From: Lamellibrachia satsuma
Lineage: Eukaryota > Annelida > Polychaeta > Sabellida > Siboglinidae
Assembly: GCA_033239005.1 (NCBI GenBank)
Contig: BSQZ01000072.1
Span: 1,524,501 to 1,588,500, forward strand
Direction: 5' to 3'
DNA: 64,000 nt
Shown here: one piece after another, positions 1 through 15,300 of the stretch
Layout of the letters: each line of letters starts with the position of its first letter
How positions within the stretch are numbered: the stretch's first letter is position 1
Notes under the pieces: model-generated
The model's input: the letters and a program-made list of their open reading frames with translations, nothing else
What the model was told of the DNA's origin: nothing
Database searches by the model: none
Program-made: the position numbers and the translations under genes

Positions 1-314
1 CCACGATGGCCCATGTATTTACAATGTGTTGTCATTTACAATATCAGGTTTCGCCAACCAGCTGATAAACATGTTGCAGGACATGTTTAAGATCATTTTG
101 ATTGGCCCATTATTTGGAGGTTACGACACACCATCAACTTTATTTTTCAACACCTAACTCACACAGTGTATCCCATTAGCGTGGAAAGACTCGTGTTCAA
201 CATGTCAGAACATCAGAAATGGCAAAGCATAAATTAAGACTGGTTAACAGCAAACACACGTTGAACAGATGCTGAAAGCTTCATGTTAACCTGCAGCAAA
301 ATAACTGAACTTAC

Positions 315-3300
315 TGTTATGGACTTCTCTGAACGTCTGTTCGCATACTCCCGTTTGACCATTGAACACGCTTATGCTAGTCCCCGTTGCTATGGCAACA
401 GTCCTGCCATCTGGTGACAGAGCAATCATACTTTTGCCAGCATTCTCATATTGGCCAGTTTGAAGAAGGCACGGATCTTGTTTCTTCTGATATTCAACTG
501 TAAACAGCAACACAAAACATGAGCTTCAGGCAACATCTGATTTACAGTACATGACCACTGAGTGTCACTGAATGTTTAACCGCAGTCTACATAATTACAC
601 ATCATTAATATGTAATGTCTCAAGTTGTTTTTGTAATCTAACCAGTATGTATATAAAATTGTTAATTTGAGAGGTCAAAGTTCATGATGCAAATTGAAAT
701 ATGATTTTGTATTTGTTTTTTTCTTTTTTTTCTATTATCAATTTAGTTTCCTATGGTTGATTGTCTGAAATAAAAACACCATTACTACTATATATTTATT
801 TTTATGGGTTTGCATTCTCAATGGGTTAAAGGTGCAGTAATATGGAATTATTTCAGCGCACGAATAATGGTTAAAACTGTTCTATGTTGATGTACAAGTT
901 TATAATAAAACATGTTATATTATAAGATCTAAATTCATATTGTATAACATGCCTTACATTCATAGGTGCTTCTGTGTTCAATACAGGGCTTGTTTACAAG
1001 TGGGAGCATTTGTTTGTTGTTGTTCTCTTTAGAGGTCCTTCTTCAATACAATTTTTTTCTCTCATGTCATTTCATTCATTCATCACCAGATCCAGTCACA
1101 TATCAGCAAGAAAGGGACAACAGTTTTCCAGCTGTAAATACTATGACATAAATTTACTCATACTTACGCAAGTTACCCTATTTAATGATCAAAGTAAATT
1201 CTTTTGATGATTCCAACAAAAGCACACTCTCTTATATTAAACTGACTATCCATATTATTTAAAACACTACACATTTGAACATCATTGAACCTGGTTCGTG
1301 ATGGGCTAAATCAAGATTAAACAAGATTTAACAAGATTGCCATCCAAGGCAAAGGCCCAGATGGCAAGTGGACAAGGAAGCCACTGGCTTATTGAGGGTC
1401 CAACATTTTTAATCTATGTGTAACCCACTCTACTGAGATACGTGTCAACCTTGCTTTTAATATATTCACGTTGCTAGCAGTTGAACAATCTAGATGATTT
1501 GTTCCATTCATTGATTGCCTCTGTGAAAACGAGTACTTCCTGATATCCAATCTACACTGATCCTTTGCTAACTTTACTAATGTTACCTCATGTCCTCTAG
1601 TTCTACTATTTGTTTTGAGTGAGAAAAAATTGTCTATCAATATTTTCATACCCATTAAATATTTTAAAAACTTCAGTTTAAAAACTTGTCTCTAGGGTTG
1701 TTAAACCACATTCTTTAGGTCGTTCTTCATAACTAAGATCTCTCAGTTTTGGAATCAATTTTGGTTGCTCTCCTGTGTATTTATTCAAACGTGTCTATAT
1801 CCGTCTTACGAAGAGGGAGTTAAATTTTAAGGAGTTTAAAATTTTACGATTAAGGAGGGAGTTCTTAATTTGAGGAGGGAGTTTTAAATTTGAAGGAGTT
1901 TAAAAATTTACGATTGAGGAGGGAGTTTTAAATTTGAGGAGGGAGTCTTCAAATTTACGACTGAGGAGGGAGTTTTAAATTTTGGTAAAAGAAATGTGCC
2001 TTGCTTAATTGTATTTATTGTAGAGTGACATTAAACTATTGGACAAGATTTGATAAGCTGCTACACGACAGAGAGCATTGACAGAACCACTTTACAGAAT
2101 CCAGACAAGGAGACCCTGGCACTCCTAGATCCATCCCAGATGTCCACATGGCCACTTACTGTCTGTGTCCCACAGTTTCCACGTTCCATCTTTCGATACT
2201 GTTGCCATTCTACAAATAAATGAATGTGAACTATTTAGCCATCTGCCTAATTCAACACAACAGATCTCACAATGCCAACTGATTGTATTCACAAAGCCTT
2301 TATAAAGTATACGTTCATTAATGCTAGCTAACGGTCAGAATTTTACGATATCTGAACATAGAATTTTTTAAAGGCATGAGATGCAATACAAGTTTTTCCT
2401 GGTTATTTTTAAAGTCAATCGGTTATCTTGAATATCATAACGTACTCTGAACGACCACAGGCATCTAGGACATTGACAGTACATGTGCCCATAATGGTGA
2501 TGTCTACACATACACACTGGTCAGTTACAATTACACAGCCTCATAAAAACTCAACTACAATCACTAGGGGGTGACTATCGGAGAGATAATTGTGCTATTG
2601 GGATAGCATCGCGATAGCTGTATATCTATTGCAATACTACCGGAATAATTTCGTACATATTGCAATCGGTTCACAGAGTAGCGAATATGCAGGAAAACTG
2701 TCCCAAACTGTAGTTGATGGGTGGCGCCACTACTTGGCCTTGGAGGCAGTTGATTAAAAATGCTGAATCTATGAATGACACTGCTCTAATCGATGATGAT
2801 GTTAGGTCGATAAATAAATAACATTATCCAATATATAGCTGAAAAACATGTTTATTTCTATTATGACAGACACAAGTAGCCATGCTGAAGTGTTTTGCCT
2901 ACTATTGATAGTCCAGTGTACTATCAACGTTAAGTATCGATAGTTGTCACATCAAGCATTGCAATGCATCGATAGTTTGATGTATTTTTACACCCATAAC
3001 AATCATGGTGCTTGTAATTAATTACAAATTACACTGACCTGTGAGAATCCGCGGAGAAATCAAAGTGGTAGATGCCGGCAGAATGACCGGTCAACTCGAA
3101 GGCTCGGACAATCTCCTTGAACGAGCCACTTTTGTCAAAGCAGACCTCCCACACCTTCACGTCAGGCGTGAACCCTACAATTTGACGAAAGATGAAATCT
3201 TGAATGTCTATGATAGACACACAGTGCATACTAGCGGACAAAATGCCACAGAAACAGAACAGAAACATTTAAAAGAAGAATTTTTATTTACAACAGAAAC

Positions 3301-6300
3301 CCATCGTCAACAAATTTACATTTGTCCATTACACTGAAGCTTCTACATATAACTTACTGGTCTATGGGTTTTGAACTATATACTGCACAAAAAGTAACTT
3401 TGAGAAAATTTGTTGGGTAATATTTCATTTCAAAAATAATCTAAGTACCCACACAAAACAAGACAATATGTGACCCACTCCAGCAAAATCAGGAATGTCA
3501 TAAAATTAAATTTTGAGATAAAGGTACCATGTGAAAGACCATTGTATGACCTTTCCAACGGTGCCGAAGACAACTACCAAGCTCTATTAGTTGCTGAGTT
3601 ATCATTTGATAAAGAGAAGGTGCCCCGGGTCATTTGACGAAAAATTATTCTGAGAAAAACAGCTTTGAAGTTTACTAAAGTACATTCATATATTTCAATA
3701 ACAAAGGCAACATCATATGAAGTTGAAATTTTGCACTGTTGTAGTACATATCAGCACGAATATTTTGGTGCAATTTCATTTTGATAGCTGTGAAAATTAG
3801 TAAGACATGGCATTCTCAGCGACGTTGCCGCCAAGCTGTCTGTACACTTGCTCGAAGCTGTCAGTGTCAACTGTCGCCCGATTGTGGTCTTCCTCGTCAC
3901 TTCAATGTTCATTTCACTGTCGCTATCTGATCCGTCTGACTCAACTAAATTTCCCAGTTAACAGTAACTAAATAATTGATTAATAAACGAACATTTGATA
4001 TATAAAAAAATGCATCGAACTCAAACCAAAACAAACGTGACTTCACATGGGAGTAAAGCTCGCATTCCAATGCTCAGAGCGATTGTGCATTTCTAGCTGA
4101 GCCAATCAGCCATTGCGATTCATATCACATGATTACATCCTCATTATTATTCAGCGGATGTGGTTTTATTTGTTTGGTCTCCATTTTAAACCTCTCTGAC
4201 TGGTTATATAGTAACATGTGACTGATTTTGCCTTAGTAAATGCATCCCATAATAGGTCAGCTTTACAACGATGCAATATGGCGGGGGGTGGGCATGATGG
4301 TCAGTGGATATAATACATCTGAATTGAGTGAAGTTTCATTTGTGTTTGTTCATTAAGATATTCATAGCTCTACGAAACATTATATTTTTTCGAAGTTATC
4401 AATCGTTTTATGACCTTATAATATCATGACAGCAATCTAGGATAGTTACATTAATTAAAAACATCAACACCTAAAAATCAGCATTTCCAACTTATTTCTG
4501 ATTTTGCTGGAGTGGGTCACATACTGTTTACAAAAACGTTTTTTCGACCGTTTCTATGGTGAGTAAACACTCTAAACAATATTGTCTTTTGTTTTGTGTT
4601 TTCAAATATTTCCAACACCAAAAGTTATTGTATGCACAACATGAGCATAAATTGTGACCCCCACTTACCTGAGGATGCAACAAATCGCCCACAAGGTGAC
4701 ACTGCACCATAGGTGTTGTTTATCTGATGAGTATCAATTGTATCTAAGATTTCTCCTGAAGCAGAAACAAACACATATGTGCACAAACTTCGCAGTGGTG
4801 TATCATAATTTAGCAGGCTGCTGCACTCAACTTGGTTTAGTGGGTCCGTATTCTCAAAACACATACAAATTAGTAACTCATGCTTTTTGTAACGATGTCC
4901 CAGGGGATTCACTCCTGGAATATCCAGGTATAAACTGAATAGGCCTATTGATGTAGTACATCATTATATCATAAATCCGCCATTCTAATTTGCTGTTTTG
5001 TGATTTGTGACCCCCCAGAGACAGCTCTGCCATCATATTTTTTGAAAAATTGAGCTATGAATGAAGTCTTTCGAGAATGCAGGCCTTAATACGTAGAATT
5101 TGATGATCAACATACCTTTCAGATCCCACAGTTTGATGGATGTATCTTTAGAGCAAGTCATGATGTATTTCCCGGAACTGGCAATGTCTATATTTATAAT
5201 CTCTGCATCGTGTTTCTGGAAAGTGAAAATGAAACACAGTAACATAACACAGTAACGTAACACAGTAACACAGTAATGGCAAGCATCTTCATAAACAATT
5301 TATTACACATCATCAGAATATTCACCAGCAGTTTACAGAATAATTTGTGGGCTTCTTTGAAGCAGCAGTTTTTCCCAAACCACTGGAACAAACAAGGACT
5401 TGTTCTTCTCCTACTGCAGTAAGAGCCGGTGTCAACAATTTTCATAACATATCTATCTAATATAATAATTATAGTTTGCAATAACCGCAGATCGCAGGCC
5501 AAAAACAAGAAATATAATAAAATAATGTAATGTTTTTTGAATATTTACGGTACCTCCCATGCTAGCAACAAGTTGTCTTAGCACAAGAATTTCAGCATTT
5601 ATTGTTGATTGATCATGCTGAATTTTTCACAGTGTTATAGGGATTAATGTGTAACTGAACATTTTTTTAAATACTTTTTTCTAACAGTTCGTTACCATGG
5701 AAATGGCAGCCACCTTAGAATTTGTATGGAAAATATAATAAAATGCATATCTATGAAATAGGCAAAACAAATTGAGCACAAATTGGCATGAAGAAACCTT
5801 GTAAACACTTGTATGGAACACAGACATATTTTAAAATATCATGTAAAAATTTATTTATATATATTTTTCCAAATGCCTGGCTCAATTCCCACTGCGTTGA
5901 ACAGCTTCTGCATGGAGAGCTCAATGCCACTGTTGAACTCTGCCACTCCTAGGCATGTGGCAGCAACCACAATCTGCAGTCCAACAAAGCCGGTTTTGGG
6001 GCACTTTCTCCAAATCTTTGAATGGAGGGATTCATTGGGGTTCTGAGTGGCTCCTCGCAAGCACCGACTCAGACGATCGGAAAGTCTGAGACAACTGTAT
6101 ACTTCCTTCACGTGTATGGCAACATCTGGTGAGAGGGGTGCCGACATTACCACGATGAGGGCCAGTCTCCTCCCCAGTGGCCTCGGCACATGAGGAGGAG
6201 ACTGTGTGCTGCGGGTTGTCATTGGTGGACCCTGCGTGATAGTATGTCGCGAACACAGCGTTGGTCATGGCTGGCAGATCATCAGGATGTGCACGGATTG

Positions 6301-9300
6301 CTTTCGCGTAGTACGATGTCAGCTTTGTGAAGGAAGCCTGGGTCAGCTTTCCGAAGCCTCGGCCCCAAGAGGAACTCCCTTCTTTCTGTTGTGTTGACAG
6401 GTTGAACGTGCCATCCCCAAACGTTTCGCGATGTGGCTGATGAACTCTCATTTCTTCAACACTGTATTGCTGTACACCTTCAAGCTGCACAGAAGGGTCG
6501 TGTAACGGAAGCGATGTCGTTCCTCTGACCAGGTCCACAGCTGCTCAGCCGCATTAGCCTCCATCCCTCCTGACTATACTACTATAGTTCATGTTACACT
6601 CAGTGTTACTCTCCTTCCATTTCATGAACTCAGGGGTGTCACTGCGGTTGTAACATGCACTCGGACAGACACAGCTGTGGCAGTACAAGTCTTGTGGTCA
6701 TCCCTATCACGCAGCTGACGCCGTACATCAAGCTGTGACCACGAGTCAGCTAGGAGCAGTCAAAGCTGACAGTCAGGTCGACCAAGTTGTCTTCTTCTTC
6801 GATAGGGGTAGTGCTCCCGATATAAGTTGTGAACAACCTTGGCAGCATCGACCAGCACTTTGGTTGTCGCCACCATGTTCGGACACAGTGGAGCGTGCCA
6901 CGACAAATGGCACGTTGCGACCACTTTTCACACCTACTCGATCCAATGTTCGGGTCTTGTTGATAACTGTGTTGCATGAGGTGCAGTGTGTTTTGTGCGA
7001 ACACAATAACCCGAGGGTGCAGGAAAGAAGTAGTAGCTACACCATCCTCTCGAACATGTGTGCTGCCGGTTGCATCAAACACGCGCCTATACTCGAACTT
7101 CCTCTTCGATGCTGAGGAGAGCGCTCTGGTGTCATCCAATGCCTGACGTGGTGTTGACACAGTTGTCTGTGATGTCAATGGTTGTGTCTGCAAATAAAAT
7201 AAATAAACCTGTAGTTTCCTGTGACTGCACTGACATGTAATGCCTAATACACACACATAACTGCAAGTTTTCATGGAAATATGGAGTGAGTAAATCTGCA
7301 GAGCAGTAACAGTAAATGGACTTGTAAAGACTAAAGCACTTCAGCTACTGTACTGCCATATATCCAATATGTATGTGTGCTGCCATCAGTTGAGATACAT
7401 GTGCTGCCATCAGTTGAGATATACTGGTACTACCAGCACGACATAATTACTACATACAATATATTTATAATCATAGATTCGGATCAATGCCCGCATTACC
7501 ATTTGGCACATTGCCAATGTAAATGATGGCACAGTTAGTATACGGTCACTGGACACTAATTTCTAAATCACTTTAGAATATCAGGCAAATTACGTCCGTA
7601 TAATTTGCACAAACATCAAATTGTCATACCTTATAATTTATACATCAAAACATTGCATTACCTCATTGGAAGCGGAGGTTGTATCATCGACTTGCTCAAT
7701 TCCTTTGTCTACGATTTCGACTGGCCGAGCCAGAACTTCTCCAGTTTCAGGTGTTGGAATTTCTCATCTTTTCCCCCTAGCTTCACATGCCTGCTCCAAC
7801 TGTTTTCACTTGCTAGCTTTCTTGCTACCAAACGGTCGGTAGATTTCTTCTTTTCGTACAGCATGCTACTCTTTTCATTGATATATTTAGACAAACGCAG
7901 AAGAAAAAACATGATGCTACTTGTAAACAATGAGAACAGAAGTGGCAGAAGGGGTCAAAAGTCGACAGCTTAGCCAATTATCGCGGAGCTGGTGATCACG
8001 TGATGTAACCAAGCCAATCACAGCAGCACACACCGATATTTTTTGTCTCGGAGATCTTAATTTATATTCGGATTTCTTCATGCTAGACAACATTGCCAAG
8101 CAAATACATTGATCACATCTTGCAGGGGAGACACAGAGCTTTACATTGGTGGGCGGAATATTGGATTTGGATGATTTGTCACTGCGTAAACATGGCTCAA
8201 AAGATTTTTTCAATTTTGTGCGTAAAATAAAAGCAGTATCACAACAGGCCTGCTACACGTCATTATATTACACAATTGTGGCTATCACATGAAAAATAAT
8301 GAGCAGGAAATGTAAGTTAGATAACTTTTGTATCGAAAAGTGCCAAAAACGTTTTAAAAAAATTTTTTTTAATCACACATTTCAGAGACCCATAATGGGA
8401 ATTTTTAAAGTATTACATATACTAATTGGTCAAAATAAAAGAATCTGAGTCTGAATTGGCTTCGTTGCTTAGCATGTCTAGAAGATTGTGTAAATAACAC
8501 AACTATTTTGGCCCCTAGATAACAAACAGATCAAGAAATGTAGGAATGGAATCATAAGTTGCACTAAGTTGTCAAACTATTGGATGAATCATTGTTCAAA
8601 TGTATACCGGTTTGTGCCAAATTTCATACATGCTGTTTGCAAAGCACAAAAATCTGAAGAAACTTTGCACAAGGGATCGATATTCTACATTACTAATAGT
8701 TATTTCAAAAATTTTTGTGCAACATTTTTACCAATTGTTAGAAATGTTTTAAATTAAATATTTAAAAAGATGCCAGCACATGGAACTGCTATGCATACAT
8801 AACAAGCCATTCAGACAACATGGGTGATTATTGCGAATAGCAGCACATACATTTTAGCTGTTGAGGCTAATTTTGAATGAGTATGGAGTCCACCTTAGAC
8901 TTTTGCAAATTCAAGCTGTTGAAAGGCCCAACATTTTTTTATTTTTTCCAATTATTCCACCTTTCATGACAAAACAGGTTTGGCATGCAACATATATGAA
9001 AGGTAATTATTCGTAACTTGGCCAATACAAGAGGACTGGCCAATACAAGAGGACTGGCCAATACAAGAGGACTGGCCAATACAAGAGGACACACCAACAG
9101 GCAACGTTTTAAAATAGGCAAGTGACATCTGTAACATTGAGTGAGATTTCAAGGGTAGCGATTTAGAACTGTTAGCAAAATAAAGATGCCAGATATACCC
9201 TCATATGTGGGAGTCTGAACAACGGCAAATTTTCAAATAGCTGACTGGTGCTGCCTCTTGTATCATAATTTGGGGTAATCTCCTGGTGGGAAGGAAAGGT

Positions 9301-12300
9301 GTCAAAATTAACCCAATGTAAAATGATGACGTACCTTGTCGAAGTCAAACGCGCCCTGGAAATTGGCTGTTGTACCATCCTTCTTTTTGGTTAGTTTGAA
9401 AACCCGCACTGTGTTTCCATTGTACAGCCAACCTATGAGTGCCCTGAATGCACAGAGACAAATGTCATGTTTAAGGCATCTTTTACAATCTACCACACAT
9501 GTATTACATATAAAACATGATACAATTCCACAACATAAAATTTGACACACACAAAAAGTGTTCATGCAAAGAAATATGTTCAATACCCCAAGTTCAAGGC
9601 AAGGCATCTTATTCTGTTTACACTTATCACCAAGGAAACTAATCTTTGTATTTGGCTTTCAGATTTATACAGCTGATTGTGGCAATGATTTTGAAGGTCC
9701 TAGTTAAATTTTTCACTTCAAATATTACAGTCATTTCGCTAAAAATAAACCTATGTAGTATCCACTATGACATGCTAACTTATTTGTGTTATATAGTTTT
9801 GGTGCAATCATCGGACAAACTATTAAATTATATTTTAACGGATAGGGCCAAAATTAAATGAAAAAAGGCAAACATGGTCGAGATCGATACACTATGACAT
9901 AAAGCCATTCATACTTTTGCAAGTGACCCAACCCAATCTGACAAGCAAAGTAAATATTTCTGATGATTTTAAAGCAAAACAAAAGTCATTGTTTTTGACC
10001 TATGCATCTATAAGAGTTACTAAAGCATAATCATTTGTAACTTTAATTAAGAATATCATGCCATGCGCTTATCAGCCCCGCTGGTTAACATGTCAGTACT
10101 CGGTTATTCAGAGAAATGACTAGGATCTCCCATTTTTAGAACACATTCTGAGTTAACCACTGGCATATTCTTAATTTTAGTAATAATAGATGAATAACCC
10201 CCAAAAATGACTTTTGTTTTGCTTTAACAAAAGTGTGCACTGTTATGAAACCGACTGCACTTATCACTTAACAATCCACAGACTACAGAACTGAACATCA
10301 ACAACAAACCTGATCTCGAAGGGTTAAATGACCTGAGGACAGAGTTTTAACACCAAACAAGAAAGAACTGCCCAAGCAATGACACACTTACCTGCAGTCT
10401 GGACTAAACTTCACCTTCGTCACATGGTCAAGTTCCACATTTGACCGGACGGACCTGAAATGGTTTGTGCAAATGAAAATAAAATATTTACAATGTCTTC
10501 TTAGTGCCAAGTTAGCATAAGATGGTTCCTTAACAATGTATGCATTGTTTATATTAAAAGAAACACGGTTCAACCTTACAGAAAACTTAAGCAAGCATAG
10601 GTCACAGTGACAAACAATGTACTGCCAAATTGTTCACAATACACAAGCAATATTTTTAGTAATACAACTTATAACGGTCAGACCATTTCAAATCAACAAA
10701 TGCTCCACACACTTTGGTCTCTAATTCTTTTGAAATGTTACAGAATATTCCACAATCATCTACATCGACATGTGGACTATTTATAGCGATCGTACGTTTG
10801 ACCAAATTAATTTTTTCAAATGGATGATGAAATTTGGTAGATGTAAGCGACATACCAATAGCCTTAAAATGGCACCAATGTGATTTTGCCCCACTGAAAA
10901 TGTCCCCAATATATATATTTCTGATTTCAGAGGGGTGTTTCTCCATAATTAATAACCACATAGTGGGTATATTCAAGGATAATACAAACAAGCATTCGTG
11001 TGACTACTGAAGCAAAAGATTGTAGAATGTTCGGTAAAAAAATCAAGTGAATCTGAGGCCGGTGTATTGACTTGAGATGGAATGACTCATAAATCATATG
11101 TCCTAATCCTATACCACTCCTGTACTCCACAAAACTGTATTTGTAGGGTACCTATTGATTACTTGGTTGTCTACCCTAATTAGTAATGGCCTTAATTGTA
11201 AGTTGAATTAACTTACTTGTGTTCTTTCTGAGTGAAGTCCTTCACGTTCCATGTCAAGATGGTGCGATCTATAAATCAGAATTGTATTATTTATACTGCA
11301 TCTTTTAGTTACACATGGTTAAAAAGATAAATTTTCAGGTAATGGCAAAACTACTGACCTAATACTAACAGGGAGTGAGTTCCAAAGAGTTGGTGAAGCA
11401 ACCAAGAAAGCCTGTTTTCCAATGTCTCTTTCAACTCAAGGAACAAAAGGTACCCGGTAGATCAGAACTAGATGATCAAAGCTGTCTGGGCTTTCCTCTG
11501 GGAATAAGCAGTGAAAATAAACATGCCAGTTGCTTCGATGAGACAGCCTGACAACAAGTAGTACAGATCTTACAAACAGACTTGGTCAATTACACTTGAA
11601 ACGCCAATTCCAATTTCAGAATTGGTGCTTTGTTTTTAAAAGCAATTGGAATTGGTGAACATGTAAGTGGTATTTTCAATTACTCTTCAATAACTTTTTT
11701 AATTGCTTCATATCGCTTTTTAAATCAAATTATTCACTATAGATAATCAATAAAATATGTTGTGTATATCATACTTGTTTACCATTATTTACCATTACCA
11801 TTATTACCATAATATGCAGAAATTAAATACGTAGATGTTATTTTTTGGTGTTGAATATGCATATGGTTGCTCCGTTCACATACAGGTGTACCTTTGTTTT
11901 GATATGGAACTGATACCAGATATTAAAACTGGTATTTTGAGGTGTAATTGGAATTGATAATTGGTATCTGACTGGAATTTATATAATGTAATTGACCCCA
12001 GGTCTGTTTATAAATAATGTGATATTGGACAGGTAGACTTACCTTCAGCACAACTAGCAAGCAACTTGCCATTAGGACTAAAGTTAAGCCCAAGGATGGG
12101 AGCACTGTGGCCCTTTAGTGTCGTAGCCAGCCATTGATGGGTGAACACAGTATTCACATTCTCCTTCCGGTATGAATGGCGTCGATCTCGCCTCTTCTGA
12201 GGCTGTCGTGCTCGCACACCGGAGACTGCCTCCCGCTCATCACCTTTAAGACATTTCAGAGCATGAAATTCCTGCTTTAGTTTAATGTCAGAGTAATGAT

Positions 12301-15300
12301 ATTATTACCAATATATCATCTACATTAGTATGGTACAAATGTCTAACCAACGGAAACGAATCACGCTTGAAGAGTGACCCGCGTGAATATTTGAGCTGTA
12401 CACAATCCACAATTTTATGGATTTCTGTTAACACTGGTCTTATAGGCGTGCACTACCTATGGTTGGCACATATTGAATATGGTAAAATGTTTATGTTTTG
12501 ATATAGACCATCTCAAATACAGTGCTCATAATTTAACAAGATTATGTTGACATTATTACTGTATTCAGAAAGGTTACTAATGTTATAGATAAACAAAGTT
12601 TACAGGATCATCTAGATAAATTAGTTAAATGGTCAGAAAAACGGCAAATGTTATTAAATTTTGGTAAGTGTAAATGTATACACATAGGACATGGAAACAT
12701 GGACGAAGAATATAAAATGGGGGATGCTGTACTAGGTAGAACCACACAAGAAAAGAATTTAGGAGTAACATTTAGTGCTGACATGAAAGTTCCAGAGCAA
12801 TGTCGGATTGCTGCTTCAAAAGGAAATCAAGTTCTAGGGCTAATTAGGAGAACTAATTGGTGCATAGGCTAAAAACCATGACTTTTGTTTCACTTAAAAA
12901 AAACTAAAACATTGGCCAATTGTCAAATTTGAAAATTTTCCTTTTTATGAACTCCATATTTTTGTTGCTCGTCGGGTTTGAATGTTTTCTTGCATAAATT
13001 AGTTTCTTTACGGGATCGTGGTATTATATATGCATGTGACAAACAAAATGGCTAAACTGAGACTGGGTATACAGACGATCTCAGTTTGCACTTGTGGAAT
13101 GGTGTTAAATTTTGTGCTTTTCACAATATTTAAAACCCAAGCAGCAGAGTCTAAGACTTCTTACCTCATTTTTCTATGCCAATGTGTTAATTCTGTCATT
13201 CCGCGTACAAAAAAGTATATATTCTTTAATATTGTGTTTTTGTGTACTTATGTGGTCCAAATAGCGCCACGTTGCATCAGCGTCTTCTGCAGTGAGTGTT
13301 AGCAACTTATATTATCGTTCACTACATTTATGCAATATGCAGCAATATTTTGACTGCAAGTGTGCTAAAACATAAACAAATTACATATATATATGTTTTC
13401 ATACATGGAATGATATAATGAATGCATTAGCATAGAAAAATGAAGTAAGAAAATTGTTTAGCAACATAACTCACTAAATAATTTAGGTCAATATAATACA
13501 CAATTATGTATTCTTTGTAAATCCAATGTGGCACAGGATTCCAAATTGATGTAGAAAATTAACAGAGCATTGCAATTGCATTATTTTACACATATCAGGA
13601 AATTACTGACCAGTGCTTCAGAAACCTAATATCACCAACCTACAAGTCTACATGCACGTGGAATGAAGCTGTTTGGTGGCGCCACATGTTAGTATTGTCA
13701 TCGGAGTCAAATCTGAGTCACTCATAAATCTAATCCATTTTAAGATTTCACTGGATGCTGTTGTAATATGGGGCATGGTGGTCGTGTGTTAGAGCATTAG
13801 ATTTTCGGTCGAAAGGACTGGGATTTGAAAGCACCTTTTTTGCCCAAGTTTTGAAACTTGGGCAATTTCGCTCACCCCACTTTGTCGGTGTCTTTTGGAA
13901 GAGACACTAAAAGCAGTCGGTCCCTTCTGTCTGGTGTCTATGTCAGGGGAAGTAAAAGATCCCACATAGGTAAATGAAAAAACCTGTTGTGGACTCGTGT
14001 GATCTCGCTGGTGATCTTGATCTGTAAACTCACTACACTACCTCCCAGTTTAGCTGTGAGCAGCTGTAAAGGGAGCATCTCATCAAGCATGCCATGTAAT
14101 CTGGTGACTACAGTAGCACCACCTAGTGGACCCACCCTTGCACGGCACCATGAGTACTTGGCCATTAAAACTAAGCTCGTTTACATAAGTTTGTGCCATT
14201 GTTATCAATAATTGATATGCATTGCGTTCAGGCATTTAAAAATAATATTTAAGATAACTACAAGTGCATTTTTTTCTCAAAAAACACCATAAGGCTATTA
14301 AATTGCTAGCTATTGTGATGTTTAATTGAGGCTAAGTAATAAAAACTGATAATGTGATAACCATAATATTTATGTTCATTATTCATTATCATATCTAAAA
14401 ATATATGTACATATACAGGGTTTTTGTTAAGTGTAGCTATAACAGGGACCATGAACCCCCAAGCAGGGACCACTTATTATGTTCAGCCTGTGGCCGAATC
14501 ACTATGCATCACAGACCACCGTGGATACATCAGGAACTTATATATAATGTAATTGTATCCGCATTTTAGGATGTAACATGATAAGCAGAAGGACAATGTG
14601 TGCACGAAAATACAAAAATATCGCTTTAATTTCCCTGAGTGATTTCAGCAGCCTGTGTTTAATTGTTGTGTCCATTTTGCTATCATATGTTGTCACGGAT
14701 ACTGGTAGTAACCTCTTGGTTCACTATACTTTAAGAATAATACAGCCTTAAATTTTTACTTTTCCGATATTTTACGAATTTCAACACCCAAAATAGGCTA
14801 ATAATGTCCATACACATGTTCATGACCGCGTAACAAATTAACAAAAATATTACGAATTATCGCACAGCAACAAATAGCAAAGGTTACTAATAGTACCTTG
14901 TTGGCATGAACATTGGAAATGTTCGTGTGTCCGAACTTTGTGCTTTCCAAATTGAAAACAAAACACAAAAAAACTTGTCACATAACTGCCCTGCTTTGAT
15001 GTTTGTTAAGGGGGTTATTCAAGGTTGATTTGATAGCACCTGCTTCATGTCACACATTTTTTTCAAAAGGAAGCAAGTGACACTAAGTTATCAAATAATC
15101 AACGTCATAAACAGTATGAATCAGTCAAGTAGGCAAGAATCGTTGCGTCGAGCCAGTCGCTATGCGCAATATAATATGCCGTTTTCACAAAAATCAGAAG
15201 AAACTTTTGCCTAAGATACGTATATAACTAACAATTATGTCATCGTTGCAGTGCGAAAACAAAAAGTTGTTTTTAACGAAAAAATTATGATTATCGAACT

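Noticed and set aside
6735..7115. 126-codon plus-strand ORF
   Set aside because: Lies opposite the Mutator-like transposase relic, and shows no motif of its own.
13018..13302. 94-codon plus-strand ORF with hydrophobic stretches
   Set aside because: No family resemblance, no splice partners, within TBL2 intron 1; consistent with chance in AT-rich DNA.
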